Shown: positions 24,828-32,984, numbered from the stretch's first letter. The stretch: DNA of 48,417 bases from Bacteroidales bacterium (GCA_016280915.1 JAEEHQ010000002.1:1-48417); one strand, 5' to 3'. Translations and numbers: made by a program. Notes: generated by a model not told the origin, from the letters alone.

Positions 24828-25769
24828 ATGAAACAATACACCCACGCATGGTTAGCCTTTATGGCAATCAAACGACTCCAATATGCCCAAATACCTGAGA
24901 GTTTAAAGGCCGATGCAGCCTCGCTGGTCAAATGGTTCCACGACTATCGCGACTTTGTCATCAAAGGCTCCTGGTACCCCGACAAGGTATTCAAGGACAT
25001 GAAAACCAGCCATATCATCAAGTATCGTCCCGACCCATCTTCCACTGACGATGAGTTTAAGAAACTCCCTTCCGCGCTGATGCTCTATAAACTCGGTAAA
25101 AAGTCACCCCTTTATGGCAAGCCTTTCGCCATCGATGAGGGCAACTTGGCCGACCGTTGTGAGTCGCTGGCACATGGCATCATCGATAGTTTCAAGATGT
25201 TGCGCATGGAGGAACGTGGCAACCCCATCTCGCCCTCCAACAACCACATTGCCATGCGCTTCTTCATTCTCAGCCATTACATCGCCGACTGCCACATGCC
25301 GCTCCATTGCGACTGCCGTGCCTTTTCCTCTGGCGAGGACATCCACGGTTTCATCGAGGCGCAATGGGATGCCCAGGTGCGCAAGTCTTACCAGTTGGAC
25401 ACCGCCAACGAGCGGTTTTTCTACGACCCAGACGGCTATCCGCTCAAGAAGAAAATCACCCCGCTGATGGAGTTGGTGGAGGATGATGTGGTCCACCGCG
25501 AATACTCTCACCCGTGGGGTACAGGCAACGACAACACCTGGGATTATATGAGTGCCATCTCGCAGTATTCCTATCTGATGGCCTATCGCATGATTCCCAG
25601 CCAGTATGACGAGACCAACCTCACCAAGCAGCTCTACCAAACCACCGAGGAGTGGAATCATTTTGAGGAGTATAGCCGCTACATTTTCAGCGATGCCATC
25701 GACTCCATTGCCCGTGTGTGGCTCCACGTCTGGGTCCGCTACCGCAAGTGGGCAGCCGGCAAGGAGTGA
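24828..25769 (+). CDS. S1/P1-nuclease / phospholipase C-fold protein
   Basis: The 313-residue protein carries the metal-site pattern of the zinc-dependent S1/P1 nuclease and phospholipase C fold: His6 near the N-terminus (YTHAWLAFMA), Asp52 in GSWYPD, and HYIADCHMPLH (His150, Asp154, His160), close to the family H-x3-D-x3-QPLH motif. Related enzymes cut single-stranded nucleic acid or phospholipids in the periplasm or outside the cell. Here, however, no signal peptide is visible: the protein starts MKQYTHAW, and a mature N-terminal Trp or His is usually exposed after cleavage. It may be cytoplasmic or exported in another way. The substrate is unknown. Confidence 0.6.
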   Translation: MKQYTHAWLAFMAIKRLQYAQIPESLKADAASLVKWFHDYRDFVIKGSWYPDKVFKDMKTSHIIKYRPDPSSTDDEFKKLPSALMLYKLGKKSPLYGKPFAIDEGNLADRCESLAHGIIDSFKMLRMEERGNPISPSNNHIAMRFFILSHYIADCHMPLHCDCRAFSSGEDIHGFIEAQWDAQVRKSYQLDTANERFFYDPDGYPLKKKITPLMELVEDDVVHREYSHPWGTGNDNTWDYMSAISQYSYLMAYRMIPSQYDETNLTKQLYQTTEEWNHFEEYSRYIFSDAIDSIARVWLHVWVRYRKWAAGKE

Positions 25770-25835
25770 TGCCACCATCCGATAGATGGTTGCTTTGATT
25801 TCTCCGCTATGCTATTGCGACCATCCGTTGGATGG

Positions 25836-26063
25836 TTACTTCACTTCGATAATCCAATCTTGGAACTCAATTACGTCACCAGGCACCAGCTTGGCACGTT
25901 TTCGGAGCTCGGTCTCGCCGTTGCGCTTCACCATACCGTCTGATACTGCGGCTTGGGCTTGCGCCCCATTCTCCACACATCCAGCTGCTTTGAGCAACTG
26001 AATGAGTTGGATGTATTCTTCGCCTTGGCGTAGGGTGAAGGGGATTTTCTGTTTTGCTATCAT
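25836..26063 (-). CDS. Small S4-domain RNA-binding protein
   Basis: This 75-residue protein is almost only an S4 domain of the YbcJ type: EYIQLIQLLKAAGCVENGAQAQAAVSDGMVKRNGETELRKRAKLVPGDVIEF contains the helix-turn-strand RNA-binding surface. Such proteins bind structured RNA, often ribosomal, but the target is unknown. The gene stands alone; its stop faces the end of the S1/P1-like gene. Confidence 0.8.
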   Translation of the reverse strand: MIAKQKIPFTLRQGEEYIQLIQLLKAAGCVENGAQAQAAVSDGMVKRNGETELRKRAKLVPGDVIEFQDWIIEVK

Positions 26064-26460
26064 ATTGTTTTGTTAAAGTGGGTTCTATGAATTCATTTCT
26101 AAATGTTCAACTCATTTCTAAATGTTCAACTCTAAACGATAAACATTAAACTAATTATAGGTTTATTCTATATATTCTGTTTGTGTCGCATCCCTTCGGG
26201 ATGCAGTTCTCTGATGTCTGAATGTCACGCCACTGCGCCTTCGGCTTGTACCGTGTTTCTACGAGACGTTGCTGCATCTCGGCATAGCTCGAACAAGTTC
26301 GGCTCTGCTCTCGACTTTCGCAACGTTATCAATAGTATCACCTCATCAAGGTGATTAATAGAAATCCCCGATAAACGCTAAACCTTTAACTATATACCTT
26401 AAACTATCAACATTAAATTGACTAAGAACTTTAAACTATCAACTATCAACTCTCCAGATG
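26064..26460. other. Repeat-rich intergenic region
   Basis: No gene is visible. The region begins with a solo family B-like end (TTAA then AGTGGGTTCTATGAATT, about 26073-26093). It then has AT-rich AACATTAAAC-type tracts, a GCATCCC-TTC-GGGATGC hairpin (26188-26205), a solitary copy of the hairpin cassette (26266-26326), and CACCT/AGGTG (about 26340-26355). Heptad-like ACTATCAACT tracts follow to the rhodanese stop. Confidence 0.6.
26266..26326. repeat. Solitary hairpin cassette
   Basis: ACGTTGC (26266-26272) and GCAACGT (26320-26326) form a perfect outer stem, with CTCGGCA, an inner CGAAC/GTTCG stem and CTGCTCTCG between them. The layout matches the cassette inside the family A elements at 32846-32902 and 43176-43232 and the family B element at 41092-41153. 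Here it stands alone, without family A or B ends immediately around it. Confidence 0.65.
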
Positions 26461-26844
26461 CTATTTCACTATGGGAAGTTTGGCCTGTTTCCATGCCTCT
26501 ATGCCCCCTTGGAGGTTAATGGTGTGAAATCCCTCGGCAACCAGCATCTTTGCTGCAGTTGACGAGCGGCGACCGCTCCGGCAGTAGAGGTATACGGGCT
26601 TGCGCTTGTCTAACTGTTCTTTGGCTTGTTGGATGAAGTTGGGTTGCTTCATGTCGATGTTGACAGCATATCCGATATGTCCTGTGGCATATTCCTCGGC
26701 CGTGCGCACATCCACCAACTGGACTTTCTTTGTTGATAAGATTTTGTGGAGCGCTGCGGCATCAATCTGCTCCGATTTGTCGGAGTGTAAACAGCCTATA
26801 AGGCTGATTGCTAATGCTGTGAATAAGGCGACGATGTTTTTCAT
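26461..26844 (-). CDS. Rhodanese-domain lipoprotein
   Basis: A 127-residue exported protein with lipobox LIGC (Cys18) followed by a single rhodanese domain. It has VDVRTAEEYATGHIGYAVNID and the active-site loop CRSGRRS (Cys88 plus arginines), which is complete, so sulfur transferase activity is plausible. The predicted location is the periplasmic face of a membrane. The gene diverges from the VIT-VWA protein gene and has its own -7 box at 26864-26871. Confidence 0.82.
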   Translation of the reverse strand: MKNIVALFTALAISLIGCLHSDKSEQIDAAALHKILSTKKVQLVDVRTAEEYATGHIGYAVNIDMKQPNFIQQAKEQLDKRKPVYLYCRSGRRSSTAAKMLVAEGFHTINLQGGIEAWKQAKLPIVK

Positions 26845-26863
26845 AATACCTATTATTTGTTTG

Positions 26864-26871
26864 CAAAATTA
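26864..26871 (-). promoter_or_regulatory. -7 box upstream of the rhodanese lipoprotein
   Basis: TAATTTTG on the minus strand matches TAnnTTTG and lies 19 bases before the ATG at 26844. Confidence 0.5.
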
Positions 26872-26978
26872 CGTTTTTTTAATGATATAACGGAAAAATA
26901 AAACGTGTAATACTAAAATATCATTTTCTCCGTTATTACTCATGAATTAACCCTATTATTAACATAATGCTTTCCAAT

Positions 26979-29318
26979 ATGAAATCCAGTTCCTTTCTCC
27001 GTCGGGCAACGATGCTGCTTTGTTTCGTTTCCATTGGCTTCGCTTTCAACAGTCGTGCCCAAGACTATGGCGACGAACCTGACAAGACGCTCTCGCCCTA
27101 TTTCGTCGTAGTGAGCGAAAATCCCGAGCAGGACAACCTCCCTCTCAAAGAGACCTCTGTCAACGCCAACATTGTCGGTTCCATTGCCGATGTTACAGTG
27201 CGACAGGTATATGTCAACAACGGCAAGAATCCAATCGAGGCCATTTACACCTTCCCACTATCCACGCGGGCTGCCGTCTATGGCATGCAGATGCGTATCG
27301 GCAATCGTGTCGTCCGCGCTCAGATAGAGGAGAAGAAGAAGGCCAGAGCCGATTATGAAAAGGCCAAGCAGGAGGGCAAGCGAGCCTCGCTGTTGGAACA
27401 AAGCAGGCCTAATGTTTTTACTATGAATGTTTCCAATGTTATGGTGGGCGACACTATCGAGGTGCTGCTTAACTATACCGAGCTCATCGTGCCCGAGAAG
27501 GGAATCTATAGCTTTGTCTATCCCACCGTGGTGGGCCCGCGCTACTCGAAGGCCAGCAAAATAGGTCATGGTCCTAACGACGACTTTGTCCAAACTCCTT
27601 ACACCAAATCTTCGGTAATGCCCACCTATAAGTTTGGCTATCAGCTTACCATCAACTCGGCCATTCCCATCCAAGATGTTTCGTGTACCAGCCACAAGAT
27701 GCAGGTCCGTAACCTTGACCTCACCCACACCCAGGTCACCCTCGACCCCTCCGAAACAAATGGAGGCAACCGCGATGTGGTGCTCAACTACTCCCTTCAG
27801 GGCAATCAGATTGAGTCGGGTATGCTCTTTTATGAAGGTCAGGACGAGAACTTTTTCCTCTGCATGGTGCAGCCGCCCAAACGGGTAGCCAAGGAGAACA
27901 TCCCTCCGCGCGAATACATTTTTATTATCGATGTCTCTGGCTCCATGAATGGCTTTCCATTGGATGTTACCAAGAAACTGATGCGCAATCTGCTCCTCAA
28001 CCTCAATCCTAACGACAAGTTCAACGTGGTGCTCTTCTCTTTTGCTCAAGATGTGATGAGTCCTAATTCGGTGAAGGCCGATAAAGAAAATGTCGAGAGG
28101 GCTATTCGTTTCATCGACGAGCAACATGGTTCTGGCAGTACCGAAGTTCTTGGAGCCCTGAAACTGGCCTTTGCCATTCCCCGCCCAGATGAAGATGTCT
28201 CACGTTCTTTTGTCATAGTCACCGACGGCTATGTGGATGTTGAGCAGCAATGCTTCGACCTTATCCGCAGTAACAGTGGCGAGACCAACTTCTTTGCCTT
28301 TGGCATTGGCAGTAGCGTCAACCGCTATCTCATCGAAGGCATGGCTTTGGCGGGTGGCGGTGAGCCAATGATTGTCACAAAAGAGAGCGAGGCGGCAGCC
28401 CAGGCCGAGCGTTTCCGCTCCTACATCAATACCCCAGTGCTCACACGGATTCAATTTAATCCTGGCAAATTCAAGGTTTACGACATTGAGCCGCCAGCAG
28501 TGCCCGACATGATGGCCGAGCGTCCCATTCTTGTCTTTGGCAAATATCAAGGCACGCCACAAGGTACTGTCACCCTCACAGGCAAGGTGGGTCGCAAGCC
28601 GTATAAGCAGACTTTTGATCTTTCCAAAGCCAAAGCTGACAATCGTAATTCTGCCCTCCGTTACCTTTGGGCTCGCCAGCGTATCAAGTATCTCTCATAC
28701 AACGAGACGGACCGTTATGGCTCTGCCACGGAGAAAGGGGCTCAAGAGATATTGAAACTTGGCCTCAAGTATAACCTCATGACCAACTATACCTCTTTTG
28801 TGGCCATTGATGAGGAAGTGGTGAACAAGGATGGAAAGCAGACCACGGTAAAGCAAGTGGTTCCGCTTCCCGAAGGTGTTTCCGACTATGCCGTGGGTGT
28901 CGATGCTCCTGTTCTGAAGATGGCCTCCGTTAGTGCCTACACGAGGAATTTTGCCATAGTGTCAGAGGAGGTAGAAATAGAAGAAAGTGAGGATGAGATT
29001 TTCATGGTGATAGAAGATGATCCCGAGTTCCCTGGAGGTATCGATTCGCTCTATAAGTTCTTGCAGGAAAATATCCGCTATCCCGAAAAAGCACTCAAAG
29101 ACAACATTCAGGGCAAGGTGTATGTTTCTTTTGTGGTTGAAAAGGATGGCTCCATCAGTAATGTGAAGGTGCTTCGCGACATTGGTGGTGGATGTGGAGC
29201 CGAGGCAGTCCGTGTGGTGCAGTTGATGCCCAAGTGGAAGCCGGGCAGAGTGAAGGGTAAGGCTGTTCGCGCACAGTTTAACCTCCCAGTCACGTTTATT
29301 ATCCCAAGTAAGGAGTAA
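26979..29318 (+). CDS. VIT-VWA protein with C-terminal TonB domain
   Basis: The 779-residue exported protein (signal peptide to about residue 28, FAFNSRAQ) has three parts. Residues about 50-185 form a VIT domain (VNANIVGSIADVTVRQVYVN, EAIYTFPLSTRAAVYGMQMRIG). Residues about 312-490 form a von Willebrand A domain with the metal-binding MIDAS DVSGS (318-322). Residues 682-779 form a TonB C-terminal domain (PEFPGG, IQGKVYVSFVVEKDGSI, MPKWKPGRVKGKAV). VIT-VWA proteins bind partners through the MIDAS; TonB C-terminal domains touch outer-membrane receptors or peptidoglycan. There is no TonB N-terminal helix and no visible ExbB/ExbD gene. Start 26979 gives the better signal peptide than 26967. The caspase-like gene follows 31 bases later. 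Confidence 0.8.
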   Translation: MKSSSFLRRATMLLCFVSIGFAFNSRAQDYGDEPDKTLSPYFVVVSENPEQDNLPLKETSVNANIVGSIADVTVRQVYVNNGKNPIEAIYTFPLSTRAAVYGMQMRIGNRVVRAQIEEKKKARADYEKAKQEGKRASLLEQSRPNVFTMNVSNVMVGDTIEVLLNYTELIVPEKGIYSFVYPTVVGPRYSKASKIGHGPNDDFVQTPYTKSSVMPTYKFGYQLTINSAIPIQDVSCTSHKMQVRNLDLTHTQVTLDPSETNGGNRDVVLNYSLQGNQIESGMLFYEGQDENFFLCMVQPPKRVAKENIPPREYIFIIDVSGSMNGFPLDVTKKLMRNLLLNLNPNDKFNVVLFSFAQDVMSPNSVKADKENVERAIRFIDEQHGSGSTEVLGALKLAFAIPRPDEDVSRSFVIVTDGYVDVEQQCFDLIRSNSGETNFFAFGIGSSVNRYLIEGMALAGGGEPMIVTKESEAAAQAERFRSYINTPVLTRIQFNPGKFKVYDIEPPAVPDMMAERPILVFGKYQGTPQGTVTLTGKVGRKPYKQTFDLSKAKADNRNSALRYLWARQRIKYLSYNETDRYGSATEKGAQEILKLGLKYNLMTNYTSFVAIDEEVVNKDGKQTTVKQVVPLPEGVSDYAVGVDAPVLKMASVSAYTRNFAIVSEEVEIEESEDEIFMVIEDDPEFPGGIDSLYKFLQENIRYPEKALKDNIQGKVYVSFVVEKDGSISNVKVLRDIGGGCGAEAVRVVQLMPKWKPGRVKGKAVRAQFNLPVTFIIPSKE

Positions 29319-29349
29319 ACAACACCAGCTTAGGAATGCAGCTACGCCT

Positions 29350-30585
29350 ATGGTGTTGAAGACCGAAGTTTATCAAAAGGGTCGATGGGTGTCGGCCTTG
29401 ATGGTTGCGACGCTCCTCCTCGGACTCTGCCACGGCTGCAGGGGAGGGGAGGAGCCTGTGGCACCGGCTGTTGACAGCGTGACGGATACGATGGCCCCTG
29501 TGGCAGCATCGCAGCCGCGCGCCTCCATCACTTTTATTTTGGGTGAGGACCATTCGCAGTACAATCAATATTACACTTTGGCCAATCATTACTATCGTCT
29601 CAATCCTACCGAGCGGACTGACATGGTGGTCACAGGGCTCACCTCTCTCCAGCAAGTGCTTCTGTATCTTCGTCGGCACTCTCCTGCTGACGGGCGACCG
29701 TTTGGAATAATTAATTTAGTGAGCCATGGTAACCAGTTCGTCGACCTTGCCATGACGATCGGTCCGGGTGGCGACCGCACCTCGGCCGAGACATTGCGCG
29801 AGGCGATGCGGAGAAAACTGATTGTCCCTCTTGACAGCACGGTGGTGGACAGTCTTACGGTGGTTTTCCTTCACGGCTGTGCCGTGGGACACAATCAGTC
29901 GCTCCTCAATCAGCTGGCTGAGGCTTTTGGGGGCAACCGCGGGGTTACGGTCAAGGCTTCCAAACTGTTTGAATATTATGCCTATCCTACGGCCAGCAAG
30001 AATCCTCAATCAATCAGACACTACTATGCACGGGTGTGGTATGCCTTCTATCGCCCCGACTCTGCAATGAGCGAGAACGATTTCGTTCGGCAGCTCAACC
30101 ATCGTTATCCACAAGATCGCGTGAGGTGGCGTTCAGGTCTTCGACGTCGCTTCCAAGAACAACCTTCCGACCTGTATCATTATAGTTTTGAGGTTCAATG
30201 CACATGGGATGATGTCTACAGTACGCTAAGCGAGATACCAGCGGTGAATAGTCGTGCACGGCGTCGGCAATGGGTGAAAGACCATCCTGATTTTCAAGGC
30301 CTAATGGCAAAGTCGCAGGTGCCAGAGGAGTACTTTAAGGTCAAGTTTTTCCGCCGCACCTATCAACTTGCCGATGACAGCGTTGCCTTTGGTCTGCATG
30401 TCCGTGCCACGGCCGGTGTCATCTGTCTCATTCAGCCACTCACCCTGCCCGATGTCACATCTAGCACCTATCTTCCTTGCCCTTCTGGAGCGCCCGCTCC
30501 AACCTATTCCTCTGCCCGCAGCAATCTACCTTTTTTGCCAGTATCTTCCGACACTACCATCTTCGCATCCTCCCGTATGTCCTAG
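29350..30585 (+). CDS. Exported protein with a caspase-like His/Cys pair
   Basis: The 411-residue protein has a signal peptide (LMVATLLLGLCHGC, possibly a non-canonical lipobox ending at Cys30). The core contains INLVSHGNQF (His126) and, about 50 residues on, VVFLHGCAVGHNQSLL (Cys177). This SHG ... GCxVG spacing is that of caspase-fold proteins such as CHAT, C11/C25 and DUF4347 members, so His126/Cys177 may be a catalytic dyad. The family assignment is inference. The last 60 residues (from about ATAGVICLIQPL) are low-complexity, rich in Ser, Pro and Thr, and look unlike the rest, so a frameshift near 30420 is possible. It lies just downstream of the VIT-VWA-TonB gene and is probably co-transcribed. 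Confidence 0.6.
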   Translation: MVLKTEVYQKGRWVSALMVATLLLGLCHGCRGGEEPVAPAVDSVTDTMAPVAASQPRASITFILGEDHSQYNQYYTLANHYYRLNPTERTDMVVTGLTSLQQVLLYLRRHSPADGRPFGIINLVSHGNQFVDLAMTIGPGGDRTSAETLREAMRRKLIVPLDSTVVDSLTVVFLHGCAVGHNQSLLNQLAEAFGGNRGVTVKASKLFEYYAYPTASKNPQSIRHYYARVWYAFYRPDSAMSENDFVRQLNHRYPQDRVRWRSGLRRRFQEQPSDLYHYSFEVQCTWDDVYSTLSEIPAVNSRARRRQWVKDHPDFQGLMAKSQVPEEYFKVKFFRRTYQLADDSVAFGLHVRATAGVICLIQPLTLPDVTSSTYLPCPSGAPAPTYSSARSNLPFLPVSSDTTIFASSRMS

Positions 30586-30725
30586 CGGGGGAGTTTGTTT
30601 CTTGAATTGTCATTTTTATAATGATTAAAAATAATGTGATACGATACAGAAGGAGAATATGTTGCTTTTTTGGACATAATTCTTGTCTAAATGACAACAT
30701 CGTTGCATTATCATTATTTACTTGA

Positions 30726-30819
30726 AATTTACTCCGCATTTATGGTAATTTACAATCTCCTGCTTTAGCAGCATGATGATTTGCGCCTAAAGGCGAATTC
30801 GGGAAATACGGAGTAAATT
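30726..30819. repeat. Cloverleaf-like palindromic element
   Basis: AATTTACTCCGCATTT (30726-30741) pairs with AAATACGGAGTAAATT (30804-30819), 15 of 16 bases. Inside are two small hairpins, CTGC-TTTA-GCAG (about 30760-30772) and CGCC-TAAA-GGCG (about 30785-30796). Together they would fold into a closed multi-branch structure in DNA or RNA. A partial repeat of the right arm (AAGTAAATTAGGCGTAAATTA) follows. The element lies in the gap between the caspase-like and radical SAM genes. It may be a dispersed structured repeat. Confidence 0.55.
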
Positions 30820-30983
30820 AACAAGTAAATTAGGCGTAAATTATTTTGTGTGGTGAAAACGAAGTGAAAAATAAAAACGACACGAAAACATATTAATAAA
30901 ACTCACCATTAACGTCATAAGGAGCAATAAGCCATGTGGAATTTTACAAGTTCTGGATGTTAAAATTCTGTTAATCTTCCAAA

Positions 30984-30999
30984 ATATCGTTTACGATAT
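30984..30999. promoter_or_regulatory. Palindromic operator-like site upstream of the radical SAM gene
   Basis: ATATCGTTTACGATAT is a perfect 7-bp inverted repeat with a TT spacer. It sits about where the -33 region of the TATTTTTG promoter at 31012 should be, as expected for a repressor site. The binding protein is unknown. Confidence 0.5.
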
Positions 31000-31011
31000 A
31001 AAAAAATATCT

Positions 31012-31019
31012 TATTTTTG
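31012..31019 (+). promoter_or_regulatory. -7 box of the radical SAM / flavodoxin genes
   Basis: TATTTTTG matches TAnnTTTG. The ATG chosen for the radical SAM gene is 49 bases downstream. The possible -33 region is covered by the palindrome at 30984-30999. Confidence 0.55.
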
Positions 31020-31067
31020 CATCGTCATTTAAGAGAAAAAAAACACGAATCAATCCTTAAGATATAT

Positions 31068-32162
31068 ATGTTCGACCTACAGGCTTACATGAGCAACAAC
31101 ATAAGCAATATGATGCTTACAGGCTATAAAAACATGCTGCGCAATCCCAGAGAAGCACGTTTCATGCTCAAGATGCAGCAGACCTTCAAGAAATCCGAAC
31201 GCCTCCGCCAGAAGACTGCCGAGGCAGAGGGCTTTCAGGTGCCTCCTTTCCTTATCTCAAGTATTTCCAACTCATGCAATTTGCAATGCAAGGGGTGTTA
31301 TGCCCGCAAGAATGGCATAGCCGACAACCCAGGGGCCAGCACTCGAGCCACCCTCACGGCCGACCAGTGGAAGGAGATTTTCGAGGAGGCCGCTTCTATC
31401 GGCATCAATTTCTCGTTGTTGGTGGGTGGCGAACCGATGATGCGGCGCGACATCTTGGAGAAGGTGGCAGAGGTGAAGGATATGATTTTCCCAGTCTTCA
31501 CCAATGGCACTCTTATTTCGCCTGTTACCATCGACTTTTTCCGCAAGAATCTGAACATGGTTCCTGTCATCAGCCTTGAGGGCGACATGTTGCAGACCGA
31601 CTCGCGCCGTGGCAAAGGTGTCTACGAGCGTGTGCTCCGTTCTATGTCGATGCTGCAAGAGGACGACATCTTTTTCGGGGTCAGCATCACCGTGACCAGC
31701 GAAAACCTTCATCACGTTACGAGCGATGACTTTGTGGGCAATCTGAACCAGTTGGGATGCAAACTAATCTTTTATGTTGAGTATGTGCCCATCGAGGATG
31801 ATACTGCACATCTTGCTCTCAGCGAACAGCAACTGGAAGAACAGGACCACATCAACGACCATCTGCGTGAACTTTTCCCAGGTATCATCTTCCTCTCTTT
31901 CCCGGGTGATGAAAAATATATGGAAGGCTGCTTGGCTGCTGGTCGTGGATTCTTCCATATCGGTCCAGACGGTGCTGCAGAGCCTTGTCCTTTCTCTCCA
32001 TTCAGCGACAGCAATGTGGTCACCCTCGGACTCAAAGGAGCTTTGAAGAGCCCCCTCTTCCGCAAATTACGAGATGTGCGCTTGGTGGGAGGGGAGATGG
32101 GTGGCGGATGCACCCTTTACGAGCATCGTCATGAGGTAGAGCAACTTCTTCGCCAGGCCTGA
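31068..32162 (+). CDS. Radical SAM protein
   Basis: The 364-residue enzyme has the radical SAM cluster motif C-x3-C-x2-C in SNSCNLQCKGCYAR (Cys70, Cys74, Cys77) followed by a GGEP-like motif (LVGGEPMMRRD), so it should cleave S-adenosylmethionine to start radical chemistry. The C-terminal region has a SPASM-like set of cysteines (MEGCLAAGRG, EPCPFSPFSD, GGGCTLYEHRHE) that may bind a second cluster. The substrate is unknown. ATG 31068 is taken rather than an in-frame codon at 31017, which lies in the promoter. A flavodoxin-like gene follows 57 bases later and may supply electrons. Confidence 0.82.
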   Translation: MFDLQAYMSNNISNMMLTGYKNMLRNPREARFMLKMQQTFKKSERLRQKTAEAEGFQVPPFLISSISNSCNLQCKGCYARKNGIADNPGASTRATLTADQWKEIFEEAASIGINFSLLVGGEPMMRRDILEKVAEVKDMIFPVFTNGTLISPVTIDFFRKNLNMVPVISLEGDMLQTDSRRGKGVYERVLRSMSMLQEDDIFFGVSITVTSENLHHVTSDDFVGNLNQLGCKLIFYVEYVPIEDDTAHLALSEQQLEEQDHINDHLRELFPGIIFLSFPGDEKYMEGCLAAGRGFFHIGPDGAAEPCPFSPFSDSNVVTLGLKGALKSPLFRKLRDVRLVGGEMGGGCTLYEHRHEVEQLLRQA

Positions 32163-32219
32163 TCCCATGGAAGGTTGTTCCTAATAGTTTTTTCCGAACA
32201 GCAATACAAATAAACGAAT

Positions 32220-32633
32220 ATGAATATAGAAATCCGTTATCACAGCAAGACCGGCCACATGCAAAAGATGGCCGAGGCCGTTTCCTCGGTGCTCGGGGTA
32301 GAGGCTAAAACATTAGATAAACCGCTAAGCAATGATGTTGATGTGCTGCTGCTGGGTTCTGCAGTATATGCCGCCGGCATCGATGGCAAGGTGAAGGACT
32401 TTATTGCCAGCCTCGACCCTGCGCAGGTGAAAAATGTCATCTGTTTCAGCTCCTGTGCCATCCTCGAGTCTTCCTACGCGCAAGTGAAGAAACTACTCGA
32501 GACCAGAGGCATCCATGTCGACACCCGCGAGTTCCATTGCCGTGGCCAGTTCACCATGCTCCACCGTGGTCACCCCAATGACACCGATATCGCAAACCTC
32601 AAAGCGTTCGTTCAAGAACTCCACCTCAACTAG
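32220..32633 (+). CDS. Flavodoxin-like protein
   Basis: The 137-residue protein opens IEIRYHSKTGHMQKMAEAV, the phosphate-binding loop of flavodoxin-like FMN proteins, and continues with LLLGSAVYAAGIDGKVKDFIASL and an ICFSSCAILESS strand. It probably carries FMN and could reduce the neighbouring radical SAM protein; the pairing is inferred from adjacency. No signal peptide or membrane helix is present. A family A repeat element begins 80 bases downstream. Confidence 0.8.
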   Translation: MNIEIRYHSKTGHMQKMAEAVSSVLGVEAKTLDKPLSNDVDVLLLGSAVYAAGIDGKVKDFIASLDPAQVKNVICFSSCAILESSYAQVKKLLETRGIHVDTREFHCRGQFTMLHRGHPNDTDIANLKAFVQELHLN

Positions 32634-32712
32634 GAAGTTTAAAGTTTAAAGTTTATAGTTGAGTGGTTTGTGGATGAGAGCCTCAGCAATAACTACTATT
32701 CTGTGGTTTTAA

Positions 32713-32974
32713 CCCAAATCGGTCATTAGACCGACGTGTATATTCTTTCTTGCTTATTAGGGTCTCTTTTGCCATATCAGCATTTCTTTCGGCATCTTGT
32801 TCACATCTCTGTCTCGCCGTAGCCAGCTACGCCTTAACTTCGTTGACGTTGCTATGGCTCGGCAGAGCAAGCGAGCTTTCTCTGCTCTCGCTTTACGCAA
32901 CGGTCGCCAGCGATGCGGCCAATCTGCTCGAAACAAATACTAATCTGGCATAAACCCTAATGACCGATTTGGGT
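32713..32974. repeat. Family A inverted-repeat element (262 bp)
   Basis: Exact terminal repeats AACCCAAATCGGTCATTAG (32711-32729) and its inverse (32957-32975). TTAA stands on both sides (32709-32712 and 32975-32978), fitting a 4-bp target duplication. It carries the hairpin cassette at 32846-32902, which is base-for-base the same as in the 43104 copy, but lacks two other modules found there. An open frame inside it is not considered a gene. Confidence 0.85.
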
Positions 32975-32984
32975 TTAATAAAAG

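Noticed and set aside
32750..32953. An open frame inside the family A element that has a near-identical counterpart at 43100-43294
   Set aside because: The shared peptide follows from near-identical DNA in the two copies. Frames do not persist in the other copies and there is no start signal, so coding is unlikely.
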